From Desulfobotulus mexicanus (GTDB lineage: Bacteria > Desulfobacterota > Desulfobacteria > Desulfobacterales > ASO4-4), in assembly GCF_006175995.1 (NCBI RefSeq), contig NZ_VDMB01000005.1:154497-218496 (forward strand): a stretch of DNA of 64,000 nt. The letters run 5' to 3'. The first letter of the stretch is position 1. Each line of letters begins with the position of its first letter. A program made the position numbers and the translations under genes. Below the pieces are notes generated by a model that was given only the letters and a program-made list of their open reading frames with translations, did no database searches and had not been told where the DNA came from. This document shows positions 9,022 through 17,148 of this stretch, in pieces.

Positions 9022-10698
9022 ATGAAGGATATTCAAGATGGTTCCGAAAAAAAGAGGCCAAAAGGCCTGTCCGGTCTGAACCTGAAAACCATGGCCCTTT
9101 TTCTCGAGGATCTGGCGGAAAGGGATGGCAGAATACGAGAAAGGGTGGAAGCCCTTTATCTTTCTTCGGATGCATCGGCTTTATCCGATTATCTGAAAAA
9201 ACGACTGGACGGATTTTATGATCTTTCCGGCAACCTGGGGTTCAGGGATCTTATGCCTCTGGCACGGGATTTCAGGGCTTTTTTATCTGATACAAAAATT
9301 TTGATGGCTCCCTTGGATGCAGGTGTGGCTCTGGATCTTGTGGATCGCTTCCTTGATCTGGACAGCCTGCTGGAAGGTCTGGAAGAAAGCGGCGGGCCTC
9401 TTCAGCCGGTTTTTTCCGAAGCCTGTGATCTCTGGCTGAGTCTTGCTGCCCAAAGCGGGCTTGCCATGGACTGGGGTGAAAAAATTCTGAGCCATTTTCT
9501 CAAGGATCGTTTTGGTGTCCGGGTCAATCTCATGCGTCACGCAGACAGGCTGCTCGGACCTGATCATCTCTCCCGTCTTGCCGACCAGATGATTAAAGAT
9601 GCCGGAGAAAAAGCCATGGATGCCGGAAGGGAATGGCAGAGGTATCGTCTTTCCATGGGCTTGCGTTACCTTTCCCAGGCCCTCAGAAATCCGGAACTGA
9701 TGGCACAGAGTGTAACTCTGGTGCAGACGGAGCCCAGCCCCCGCCAGATCGGAGATATAGTACAGGCCTATCTGGACTATGAGGGGCCGGAAGCCGCCCT
9801 TTCATGGCTGGCTGGAGACTGGGGAGAGAGGGAGCTGGAAAGGCTGGACCTTCTGGATCAGGTTTATGCCGCCATGGATGATGGTGAAATGCTTTTTCAG
9901 ATCCGCAGGGAGCGCTATGCAGCTCAGCCTTCGGCGGATTATCTTCTGGCCCTGCTGGATGTCTGCGATGCGGATGAACGGGAAGGATTTCTGGCTTCGG
10001 CAGCGGAAACGGCCCGCCACACCAACAGTCTCTATTCAGGCCTGAATCTTCTCTTATCCATAGGCCATGTAAGGGATGCAGAAACCCTGCTGGTGGAACG
10101 GCTGGAAGCACTGACTGCCTACGATTACACAGCTGTTTTACGCATACAGGAGAAATTTGAATCCGCAGGAGCTGTGCTTGGTCAAATCCTGTGCTATCGC
10201 ACCCTCATTGAAGGAATTCTGGACGAGGCCCGTTTCAGGGCTTACGGAAAAGCTGTGGCATATTGCAGAACCCTGGAAGATTTGGAAGGGGAGGCGGTTT
10301 ACCATGGGGGGCTTCCGGAACATTCATCTTATATAGACCTGCTGCGCCAGAGATATGGAGACAAGCATGTCTTCTGGCAAAGGCTTGATGGAAAGGGAGA
10401 AGATCCTGATGATGATTCAGGTTCGGAATCCCGGGACTTTGGTGAAGAAAGTGGTTTTTCCGACAATGAGGAAATATGGAATGAAAGGGATTTTCTAAAA
10501 ACAAGGGCTTCCTTTACCGGTAAAAATACGGAATCAGCCTTTCTGGATGCAGATAAATCTGTGCAAGGAGATCTTGAAAGGAATGTTTCACGTGAAACAT
10601 ATGATAAAAAATTCCGAAAAAAGGTTCCACGTGGAACATCAGGGGGAGGAAAAACAGTGAGGGTTCCACGTGGAACATCCGGCGGAGTGCTGGGTTAG
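9022..10698 (+). CDS. DUF6880-like helical-repeat protein with parS-encoding tail
   Basis: A 558-residue, largely alpha-helical protein. The segment near residues 395-455 (YRTLIEGILDEARFRAYGKA, then YIDLLRQRYG and VFWQRL) resembles the end of DUF6880-family proteins, whose function is unknown. From about residue 455 the chain becomes a charged, low-complexity tail. This tail encodes VSRET once and VPRGT twice at 13-residue spacing because three parS palindromes lie in the DNA. The ATG at 9022 has only a weak ribosome site. A second frame from 8889 to about 9030 looks protein-like, so a frameshift or an overlapping upstream gene is possible. Confidence 0.7.
   Translation: MKDIQDGSEKKRPKGLSGLNLKTMALFLEDLAERDGRIRERVEALYLSSDASALSDYLKKRLDGFYDLSGNLGFRDLMPLARDFRAFLSDTKILMAPLDAGVALDLVDRFLDLDSLLEGLEESGGPLQPVFSEACDLWLSLAAQSGLAMDWGEKILSHFLKDRFGVRVNLMRHADRLLGPDHLSRLADQMIKDAGEKAMDAGREWQRYRLSMGLRYLSQALRNPELMAQSVTLVQTEPSPRQIGDIVQAYLDYEGPEAALSWLAGDWGERELERLDLLDQVYAAMDDGEMLFQIRRERYAAQPSADYLLALLDVCDADEREGFLASAAETARHTNSLYSGLNLLLSIGHVRDAETLLVERLEALTAYDYTAVLRIQEKFESAGAVLGQILCYRTLIEGILDEARFRAYGKAVAYCRTLEDLEGEAVYHGGLPEHSSYIDLLRQRYGDKHVFWQRLDGKGEDPDDDSGSESRDFGEESGFSDNEEIWNERDFLKTRASFTGKNTESAFLDADKSVQGDLERNVSRETYDKKFRKKVPRGTSGGGKTVRVPRGTSGGVLG
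10584..10599. promoter_or_regulatory. parS site 1 (ParB-binding centromere palindrome)
   Basis: TGTTTCACGTGAAACA, a perfect 16-bp palindrome matching the bacterial chromosomal parS consensus. It lies within the coding tail of the DUF6880-like gene. Confidence 0.92.
10623..10638. promoter_or_regulatory. parS site 2
   Basis: GGTTCCACGTGGAACA, with a perfect 14-bp palindromic core GTTCCACGTGGAAC (10624-10637), the TTCC variant of parS. It starts exactly 39 bp after site 1. Confidence 0.88.
10662..10677. promoter_or_regulatory. parS site 3
   Basis: GGTTCCACGTGGAACA, identical to site 2 and starting exactly 39 bp after it, 21 bp before the end of the host gene. Confidence 0.88.
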
Positions 10699-10862
10699 GT
10701 CATCGCCATCCTGGATTCCATTAAAATATCCCCGAGGCTTAAAATACTCTGCATGAAGATCGGGGATCTTTGGTTGAAGCTCTCTGTTTTGGGTGCTATA
10801 GGAAGACGGCATTTAAAAAACAGACCGGCAGCCCAAATGGCTGCTTTTAAGGAAAGGATACC

Positions 10863-11537
10863 ATGGATTTTTCACCATTTTTCAAACAATATGAAGTTCT
10901 GGTTGATTCTGCAGAAAAAGCTTTTCACCGCGTAAGGGAGATGCACCCTGAAGCTGTTCGCTGCACCACCCGTTGTGCAGACTGCTGCCACGCTCTTTTT
11001 GATATCAGCCTTGTTGAAGCCATCTATATCAAGCAGCAGTTTGATGCCCGTTTTTCAGGAGCAGAAAAACACAGCATTATGGAGCGGGCGAACCGGGCAG
11101 ACAGGAAAATTTATCGTATCAAAAAGGATGCTGCCAAGGCCAGAAATGAAGGTGTGTCTGAAGTTGAGCTTTTGGGCCGCATGTCCATGGAGCGTGTGCG
11201 CTGCCCCTTTCTTGGAGATGATGATACCTGCCAGCTCTATGATTGCAGGCCCATTACCTGCAGGCTTTACGGTGTCCCCACCTCCAGTAATGGCATCAGT
11301 CACAGCTGTGGTAAATCCGGTTTCGAACAGGGTAAGCCCTATCCCACGGTGAATATGGACACACTGCACGAAAAATTGTATCAGGTTTCCAAAGAAATGG
11401 TAGAGGCCATGGGTACACGCTACACGCGCATGGCGGAAATGCTGGTCCCCCTCTCCATGGCCCTTCTTACGGATTATAATGAAGAATATCTGGGAATAAC
11501 ACCGGAAGCTACCGAAACAAAGGAGGAAACCCCCTGA
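10863..11537 (+). CDS. YkgJ-family cysteine cluster protein
   Basis: A 224-residue protein with the CxxCxxCC-type motif (CTTRCADCCHALF, residues ~36-48) and a downstream set RCPFLGDDDTCQLYDCRPITCRLYG, the pattern of the zinc/iron-chelating YkgJ (CxxCxxCC) family. The cysteines probably bind a metal or Fe-S cluster; the biological role of the family is poorly known. The C-terminal 80 residues are helical. Its stop overlaps the ATG of the next gene (TGATG), so the two form an operon. Confidence 0.85.
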   Translation: MDFSPFFKQYEVLVDSAEKAFHRVREMHPEAVRCTTRCADCCHALFDISLVEAIYIKQQFDARFSGAEKHSIMERANRADRKIYRIKKDAAKARNEGVSEVELLGRMSMERVRCPFLGDDDTCQLYDCRPITCRLYGVPTSSNGISHSCGKSGFEQGKPYPTVNMDTLHEKLYQVSKEMVEAMGTRYTRMAEMLVPLSMALLTDYNEEYLGITPEATETKEETP

Positions 11538-11923
11538 TGCAGGGTCCAAAACCACAGGCTGAAGCCCCATTGTTTTCTCCCGAGGAAATAGCCATAAGAA
11601 AAAAAGCCATTTTCGATGCCATGGGCAAAAGGGGCCAGCAGAAAATCTTGAAAGACGGTTATGATGAATGGGATCCCTTTGCAGAGCCCAAAGAACCCAT
11701 TGATATCCGCACCGAAGGTACCCGAAGGACAACCCATGACCTGATCCATGAGTTTTTGAAGACAAAGCCCCACGAGAGTATTTCAACCTCCTTTGGTAAG
11801 GCTGCCTATGAAATGGCACTGGGAATCGTAAACCATGATGACCGTGTCCGGGGCCTGTATGCGTTTTCCCTCTGGTACCGGGAGCTTCTTATTAGCGAGG
11901 GGAAAAATCCGGACTCCTTGTGA
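11537..11923 (+). CDS. Conserved hypothetical protein
   Basis: A 128-residue soluble, mixed-charge protein that I do not recognise. Visible features are an N-terminal helix after FSPEEIAIRKKAIFDAMGKRG, a Pro/acidic segment (WDPFAEPKEP), and a helical C-terminus (ALGIVNHDDRVRGLYAFSLWYREL). It starts within the stop of the cysteine-cluster protein gene, so it is translationally coupled to it and may work with it. The stop codon lies at the edge of a small insertion element (11931-12449). Confidence 0.65.
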   Translation: MQGPKPQAEAPLFSPEEIAIRKKAIFDAMGKRGQQKILKDGYDEWDPFAEPKEPIDIRTEGTRRTTHDLIHEFLKTKPHESISTSFGKAAYEMALGIVNHDDRVRGLYAFSLWYRELLISEGKNPDSL

Positions 11924-12458
11924 TCGGATAGTAACTGTTCAATACAATTAATCAGGTGCATAGACAACCGGACCATTTGTTCGTGCGCAATCTTATTCGG
12001 GAGCTTCTTGCCCTGTGCGGAAGCGGCAAAAACTCCCCGCCACAGGCAGGATAAACTTTTTGATTACCATAGCAGTCTTAAGCACGCTGCCTTAGTGGCG
12101 GCTCAGACAGTTTGCCGCTTCTTTCGCACAGGTCTGCGAAGCTCTGATCCGAAACGATTGCAATGTCACTCACAAACAGCCCGATTGTCTTTTGCTAGAA
12201 CCAATATTACTACCCTGACTCAGCCACAGCCTGCTGGTCCGGTTGTTGTCAGGCCCATGGTGCTAGCCTTAATACGGGCAGGCGCAAGGCCTGTCCTTAC
12301 GAATGTTTTTTACGGGCCTGTTTTGTGTAGGAGTACCCTTTACGGGTGCCCGCATACAAGCATAAAATCTGGTCATATAATTTCCATAATTAAGGATCGT
12401 ATGGCTGAAAGGCAGTGGTAATCAGATAAAAGAATGTGCTGAATAATCAGATCGGATA
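11922..12458. mobile_element. MITE-like element 1 with 9-bp target duplication
   Basis: GATCGGATA occurs at 11922-11930 and again at 12450-12458, flanking a 519-bp non-coding segment. The segment starts TAACTGTTCAATACA (11932) and ends with a sequence whose complement reads TGATTATTCAGCACA, i.e. imperfect terminal inverted repeats (10 of 15 positions). A second element with the same ends is found at 26203. Inside is a long imperfect inverted repeat (12014-12034 with 12109-12130) and a GC stem (GGGCAGGC/GCCTGTCC, 12278-12299). No transposase is encoded; an open frame at 12008-12421 looks non-coding. Confidence 0.65.
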
Positions 12459-12502
12459 AAAAACAGGGAGAACCCTCCATTGGCGGCAAAGGATGCTTCT
12501 GT

Positions 12503-13276
12503 ATGAATCATATCAATTTACCAGAGCAGATGCTGCAACGGGTTCTGGATGCTGAAAAGGCATGGAGTCCCGTAGAGCTTTTGCGCCAGATGGCTTCGGA
12601 AACCGGAGCGTCCCGCCGTATGCTTCAGGATGCCCTTGCCTCCCTTGTGGCAGCAGGAGATCTTGTCTATCTCATCCGTCATGGCAGCACCTGCATACAA
12701 AGGGGCTGGCAAAAGCCCCTTGCCATTGGAAAGAAAACCCAGCTCCTTGCTCCGGGAGTTTCATCCCTTCCCGGAAGGGAACCTGTTATTCTCCTGCCGG
12801 GAGCCAGTTTTGGCGGAGGAGATCACCCCACAACCAGGCTCTGCCTTGAAGCCATTGAGGCATCTGCAAAAGAGAATGGTACCATGCTGGACGTGGGTAC
12901 AGGAACTGGAGTTCTTGCAATTGCTGCGGTGCGGCATGGTATGGGGAAAGCTCTGGCCGTGGATAATGATCCTCTGGCTGTCCATGAGGCAAAGGAAAAT
13001 GTCCGGCTCAATGGGCTGGAAAATGCCGTGCGGGTGGAAGAGGTATGGCCTTTGGAACTCCGATGGGATCTTGTGGCTGCAAATCTGAGGCCCCCTACCC
13101 TTATGGAACTTGCAGAAGCACTGTCAAACAGCCTCTCTTCAAATGGTGTTCTTGTTCTTTCCGGGATGAGAAGTGAAGAAATGCCACTCCTCAGACAGAC
13201 CTATGGTCGCCTGCTTAAATTCGTTTACAGCAGAGAGGAAAAGGGCTGGGGCAGTCTGGTGTTCAAAAAAACATAG
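12503..13276 (+). CDS. PrmA-like SAM-dependent methyltransferase
   Basis: A 257-residue protein resembling ribosomal protein L11 methyltransferase. The N-terminal ~70 residues look like a winged-helix segment (SRRMLQDALASLVAAGDLVYL) rather than the usual PrmA N-domain. The catalytic half has the PrmA pre-motif GASFGGGDHPTTRLCLEAIE, SAM motif I DVGTGTGVLAIAA, acidic AVDNDPLAV, and VAANLRPPTL in place of the usual N-[IL] motif. PrmA methylates L11, but the altered N-terminus means the substrate may differ. The gene starts 45 bp after the MITE-like element. Confidence 0.75.
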   Translation: MNHINLPEQMLQRVLDAEKAWSPVELLRQMASETGASRRMLQDALASLVAAGDLVYLIRHGSTCIQRGWQKPLAIGKKTQLLAPGVSSLPGREPVILLPGASFGGGDHPTTRLCLEAIEASAKENGTMLDVGTGTGVLAIAAVRHGMGKALAVDNDPLAVHEAKENVRLNGLENAVRVEEVWPLELRWDLVAANLRPPTLMELAEALSNSLSSNGVLVLSGMRSEEMPLLRQTYGRLLKFVYSREEKGWGSLVFKKT

Positions 13277-13420
13277 GCCCGTCCTCAGGCTTCCTTCAAA
13301 AAGGGCACAATTCGCTCTCTGGGTGGCGTTGCGACTGACGCAGGCTAAGGCCTTTGCATGAGGGCGATCTCAAGCCAGACTTGATTTTATAAGGCCTTTT
13401 TTTGGGGCAAATGACATAAA

Positions 13421-13467
13421 AAAATCCCTGTCTCTTTCTTTTCAGGAGAAGACAGGGATTTTTTATA
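13421..13467. terminator. Bidirectional terminator between convergent genes
   Basis: AAAATCCCTGTCT (13421-13433) pairs with AGACAGGGATTTT (13450-13462) and has T-runs on both strands. It serves the plus-strand methyltransferase gene and the minus-strand rubredoxin-domain gene that converge here. Confidence 0.88.
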
Positions 13468-13544
13468 GAAAAAATATGTGCAGCTTGTCAGTTACCATTC
13501 CCTCTGTTCGCTGCATACCCGTCAGGCAGGTGTGGGTGTGGCAA

Positions 13545-14339
13545 TCAAGCCCTTTTGCCAAAAACCAGCTTGCCGCCCAGATGTCCGGCAAGACCGGCAG
13601 CTCCCAGAGCGATCAAGTGCAGAAGAATGTAGAAAAAGCCCCCCGCATCCGCACTGAAGCTTCTCCAGATAACAAGAACGGTAACACAGAAGGCCGTGAT
13701 GACAGCACAGAGAATTTTTGTTCTGAAAAGGGAAGTCATGGCAGATTTGTAACGGTCCCGCCATTCCACAAAACCGGTATACATGACCAGAGGCAGGGCC
13801 AGAAAAACCATGGTCATATTAAGATAGGCCGCAAGCTTAAAGGTCTGTGCATTGAAAAGGCTTCCAATAAGTACAAAGAATACGGCAATGGGAAGCACAC
13901 CGTTGGGAATATGAACGGAAATGGGATGGGCATGGTGGACAAGGATCTGTTCATCCGCCCATTCCCTTGGATGGCTCTGGGGCGCAAATTTCTTTTTCTC
14001 TTCACCTGAAGAAGGGTTTTGATTTTTCTGATCCGCGGGTTCATCAGATGCTTTGTCACCGTCCCCATCCATCAGCTCAAAGGCGCTGCGGTCAGCACCG
14101 CACAGGGGGCAGGTTTCCGGCGGCTCTTCACCTTCATGAATATAGCCACAGACAACGCAGCGCCAGCGGGATGGCCCCGCTGCAGTTCCGGCTTCATTTG
14201 CGGCTTCGGATGTTTCTTCTGCTTTGTCAGAAGCCGCAGCCTCAAAAAGCTTACTGCCTGCTCCACAGGCAGGGCAGCTTTCAGGTGGATTCTGATCTTT
14301 CTCTTTATAACCGCAAATGGTACATGTCCATTCCTGCAT
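13545..14339 (-). CDS. Double rubredoxin-like domain fused to DUF2231 membrane domain
   Basis: A 264-residue protein with two rubredoxin-type iron sites at the N-terminus: CTICGYKEKDQNPPESCPACG (~6-26) and CVVCGYIHEGEEPPETCPLCG (~61-81), each with paired CxxC motifs. An Ala/acidic linker follows. The C-terminal half is a membrane domain with about four hydrophobic segments. It begins HHAHPISVHIPNGVLP, the His-rich start of DUF2231, a family of heme- or redox-linked inner-membrane proteins. The likely role is electron transfer between a cytoplasmic rubredoxin-type centre and a membrane redox protein, by inference. An AGGAGA precedes the ATG. Confidence 0.82.
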   Translation of the reverse strand: MQEWTCTICGYKEKDQNPPESCPACGAGSKLFEAAASDKAEETSEAANEAGTAAGPSRWRCVVCGYIHEGEEPPETCPLCGADRSAFELMDGDGDKASDEPADQKNQNPSSGEEKKKFAPQSHPREWADEQILVHHAHPISVHIPNGVLPIAVFFVLIGSLFNAQTFKLAAYLNMTMVFLALPLVMYTGFVEWRDRYKSAMTSLFRTKILCAVITAFCVTVLVIWRSFSADAGGFFYILLHLIALGAAGLAGHLGGKLVFGKRA

Positions 14340-14493
14340 ATTATTCTCCTTTTATTTTGTTAAAATCTGAACATTCTTATTATGCCATGGACGATACACC
14401 ATCCAAAGGGCTTTGCAAAGACTATGTTCGCATGATGTTTCTGATGGGATTTAAGATGGAAGGGAGAAGGAGGATAAGCGAATTGCAGTAGTT

Positions 14494-14536
14494 TAAAAAA
14501 AACTTTCTCCTGCCCTTGGGGAAGTGCAGGAGAAAA
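14494..14536 (-). terminator. Terminator of the crotonase-MarR operon
   Basis: On the minus strand TTTCTCCTGC (14535-14526) pairs with GCAGGAGAAA (14512-14503) and is followed by a T-run (14501-14494). It lies 40 bp after the MarR-family stop codon. Confidence 0.85.
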
Positions 14537-14575
14537 AGCAATAGCAAAAAGAAAGGTCTCATCTTCAGATTATTT

Positions 14576-15004
14576 TCAGCGGATACCCCCATGGGTATCC
14601 TGAAGGCGTTTTAAAAAACCCCTGAAAATTTCCTGCTCCTGGGGTGAAAAATCAGCAAGAAAAGACTGATGTGCTTCTTCAAAACGGCGGTCAAGATCTA
14701 AAGCCTTTGCTCTGCCAATATCCGTCAGAAACAAAAGGATGGCCCGGCGGTCTTCGGGACTGCGCTTGCGTGTGACAAGCTTCATGCCCACCAGCCTGTC
14801 TATTATCCCTGAGACCGTAGCACTGTCCAGCTGGGTCTGCTCGCCTAGCTGACGGGAAGTCTGCCCTTCTTCTCGACCGAGAAGGATAAGAAGCATGGCC
14901 TGTACCGTTGTCACTTCAAGGTCTGCTATATAGTTCCCCCAGAAGCGATAGCCAGCCTGACTGTTTTTTGCCAGGAGAAATACAATGCAATCCTTGAGTT
15001 CCAT
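14576..15004 (-). CDS. MarR-family transcriptional regulator
   Basis: A 142-residue winged-helix regulator. It has a helical N-terminus (ELKDCIVFLLAKNSQ), the recognition region TSRQLGEQTQLDSATVSGIIDRL (~60-85) and the wing KRSPEDRRAILLFLTDIG, all typical of MarR. The open frame reaches to a TTG at 15109, overlapping the crotonase gene, but the ATG at 15004 gives the normal family length. It lies 79 bp downstream of the enoyl-CoA hydratase-like gene on the same strand and probably regulates that operon, a common arrangement in acyl-CoA or aromatic-acid metabolism. Confidence 0.87.
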   Translation of the reverse strand: MELKDCIVFLLAKNSQAGYRFWGNYIADLEVTTVQAMLLILLGREEGQTSRQLGEQTQLDSATVSGIIDRLVGMKLVTRKRSPEDRRAILLFLTDIGRAKALDLDRRFEEAHQSFLADFSPQEQEIFRGFLKRLQDTHGGIR

Positions 15005-15083
15005 CACCAGTCTTTCTGCAATATGGGTATCAGGTACCCGCAACACCCGATGGCGTAACGGATACCTGTCTGAAGAATAAAAA

Positions 15084-15848
15084 TTATCCTTCCATGGTAG
15101 CCTGAACAAACTCCAGTGTGGCTTTTACATTGGGATCAAAGAAGCCATGGAGGGAAGCACGCCAGTCAAGCTCATCAAGCTTGGTGCGGATACGCTGGGC
15201 GCTGTCATACTTGAGGGTTTCCTTTAATGTGATGAAGGCACGTCCGGGATTATCAATCCAGGAACAGATAATCTCCTTTGCTCTGGGAATCAGCTGATCC
15301 GCTTCAAGCACTTCATCCACAATGCCTTTTTCAAGGGCTTTTTCCGGGCTGATCATCTCGCCGAAATACATGACATCCCGGAATTTCTTATCTGTGTCCA
15401 GGCCAAAGCGCATAACTTCAAGCTCTGCGATGGTCAGGGCCAGACCCAGCTTGATTTCGCTCATACCCAGCTTTACCTTGGGATGGTTTGTTACAAGGCG
15501 GTAGTCCGATGCCATGGCCATAATCATACCCATGGCTGCGGTGTGGCCGTTCATGGCGGATATTACGGGTTTTTTGCAGACAAAGAAATTCAGGAGAAAT
15601 TCTTCTTCAAATTCAAAGAAGTTTACCGCGTCGGCATGGTCTTTAAAATTGATGAAGGTGGGCAGATGGAAGCCACTGGAAAAGAACTTGCCTTCCCCCG
15701 TGAGAATGATGCCTTTAATGTTATCATCGGTATTGGCTTTTTCCAGGAGCACAGAAATTTTTTCCATGGTTTCCCGGGTAATGGAATTGGTTTTTCCATG
15801 GCTCAGGGTAACAATAATGATACCGTCTTCCACGTGTTCCTTAATCAT
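15084..15848 (-). CDS. Enoyl-CoA hydratase/isomerase family protein (crotonase fold)
   Basis: A 254-residue crotonase-superfamily enzyme acting on acyl-CoA thioesters. The oxyanion-hole region GKFFSSGFHLPTF (~53-65) and the second strand MNGHTAAMGMIMAMASDYRL (~99-118) are clear. The Gly-Gly pair common in the second motif is replaced by Ala-Met, and MSEIKLGLALTIAELEVMR occupies the position of the catalytic helices. It looks closer to delta-isomerase-like members than to a canonical hydratase, so the reaction is unassigned. A strong GAGGAGG lies before the ATG. It is the first gene of a two-gene unit with the MarR regulator. Confidence 0.82.
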   Translation of the reverse strand: MIKEHVEDGIIIVTLSHGKTNSITRETMEKISVLLEKANTDDNIKGIILTGEGKFFSSGFHLPTFINFKDHADAVNFFEFEEEFLLNFFVCKKPVISAMNGHTAAMGMIMAMASDYRLVTNHPKVKLGMSEIKLGLALTIAELEVMRFGLDTDKKFRDVMYFGEMISPEKALEKGIVDEVLEADQLIPRAKEIICSWIDNPGRAFITLKETLKYDSAQRIRTKLDELDWRASLHGFFDPNVKATLEFVQATMEG

Positions 15849-16114
15849 AGAGTCCTCCTCATAAGGATAAATACAGTTAGAATCAAAACCTTCCTAGAAA
15901 GGCTTGCATACTAATCAAAGGGGGCTGAGCTGTCAACAATCCGGAGAAACAGCCATATTTTCAACAGAGCATCTCTGCCCTTCTCCCCTGAATATGCGAC
16001 TTCCTTTATCACAAGAGTTCTTGCCAAGGAGTCTTTGATTTTATAAGGTAGAAAACTGTTCCGGGATGGCCTGTGGTGCCTCCTGAAAACATCTTTTCAG
16101 CAGGACTTATCAAC

Positions 16115-16477
16115 ATGCTTTTTGGAAAAATTGCCGAAGAAAAAATTAAAGAAGCTCAGAAAAAGGGGGCCTTCAATAACCTTGAAGGTGCAGGCAGGCC
16201 TCTGCCGGAAGAGAATATGGTTATTCCCGAAGATCTGCGAATGGCCTACCGTATGCTGAAAACAGCAGACTGCCTGCCTCCGGAACTGGAAATGCGCAAA
16301 GAAATTCATTCCACTGCAGAGCTTCTGGAAGCAACGCCAGATCTTGCGGAAAAACAGAAAATTCTCACCCGCCTCAATGTTCTTATCCGTAAAGCCAACA
16401 TGAGCCAGCCGACACGTCCGGACAGAGAAATACCTGAGTATTATCTGCCCGCACTTGTGAATCGTCTGGAAAAATAA
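16115..16477 (+). CDS. DnaJ-C28-like domain protein (DUF1992)
   Basis: A 120-residue protein with the DUF1992 pattern: IAEEKIKEAQKKGAFNNLEG near the N-terminus, GRPLPEENMVIPEDLRMAYRMLKTAD in the middle, and a coiled C-terminal half (LEMRKEIHSTAELLEATPD). In eukaryotes this domain occurs in DNAJC28; bacterial members are uncharacterised. ATG 16115 is preferred over an upstream GTG because an AGGA lies 10 bases before it and the family begins at this point. The next gene follows after 30 bp. Confidence 0.82.
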   Translation: MLFGKIAEEKIKEAQKKGAFNNLEGAGRPLPEENMVIPEDLRMAYRMLKTADCLPPELEMRKEIHSTAELLEATPDLAEKQKILTRLNVLIRKANMSQPTRPDREIPEYYLPALVNRLEK

Positions 16478-16507
16478 CAGATTAAATTTAGGAAGCAGAC
16501 AGAATAT

Positions 16508-17137
16508 ATGATCTTCAGACGAAAGAAAAAGGAAGACAAATCAAAGGGGCCTCCCAGATCAAAAAGGCCTCCGAGGCCTAAGCGGGAGCCCCTGCCCACG
16601 GAAGGAATTGCCAGCAGTATTTTCATGGCCTACGGCATTGTGCTCCTCAATGTGATGCTTGTTGCCGTAATTGGACTTCTTGTTCTTTTTTTCCGCGGCA
16701 TTGTTCATTATATGACCTGGATTTTTGTTGCAGGTATCATTGCGGTATTTGCTACGGGCTACTATTTTCTTAAGCGTATGCAGGCAGAAAAAAGATCCCT
16801 GAAGGAAATGCTGGCCCTGCCGGAATTTTCAGGAAGAAACGTGGAAATCAGCCTCTTGGGTGGATTTGCTGCCCTGCGCATGGGAGAAAAGAAAAAAAAT
16901 CCCAATGCCATGCTCCAGCTGGAATCCTCTGAAGGCATAAAAGTTCGGGAGCTGACGGAACTTGGTCGCATGTATGAAAACGAGCTGATCAGCCGTGAAG
17001 AGTACGAAATTGCTAAAAATGAGATTTTCCGGCATACGGATCACAAGGTATTGCCTGAATCCATGAGCTCAGGGAATAAGGAGATTTCTTCTGATATTGT
17101 GGATGTTTCCCCTGCAAGGCCGGAAAATGAAAGGTAA
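16508..17137 (+). CDS. Two-TM membrane protein with C-terminal SHOCT-like motif
   Basis: A 209-residue protein with a very basic N-terminus (RRKKKEDKSKGPPRSKRPPRPKR in positions 4-26), two adjacent membrane segments (~38-62 and ~68-88), and a cytoplasmic C-terminal part. Residues ~150-175 (VRELTELGRMYENELISREEYEIAKNEIF) form a SHOCT-type short helical motif, often found at protein ends as an oligomerisation element. No enzymatic motif is visible and the role is unknown. It lies between DUF1992 and ddl on the same strand, with 11 bp to ddl, suggesting one transcription unit. Confidence 0.7.
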   Translation: MIFRRKKKEDKSKGPPRSKRPPRPKREPLPTEGIASSIFMAYGIVLLNVMLVAVIGLLVLFFRGIVHYMTWIFVAGIIAVFATGYYFLKRMQAEKRSLKEMLALPEFSGRNVEISLLGGFAALRMGEKKKNPNAMLQLESSEGIKVRELTELGRMYENELISREEYEIAKNEIFRHTDHKVLPESMSSGNKEISSDIVDVSPARPENER

Positions 17138-17148
17138 GTATCCGTATT

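Noticed and set aside
12008..12421. A 137-codon plus-strand open frame inside the 519-bp element
   Set aside because: Its composition is not protein-like, there is no ribosome site, and it lies within a segment bounded by inverted ends and a target duplication.
15822..15840. Fourth parS-like sequence (TTCCACGTGTTCC)
   Set aside because: Only one half matches the palindrome, inside the crotonase coding start, so it is probably chance.
15894..15925. Operator-like sequence TTGCATACTAATCAA upstream of the crotonase gene
   Set aside because: The dyad is poor and I cannot separate it from chance, although a MarR site would be expected nearby.
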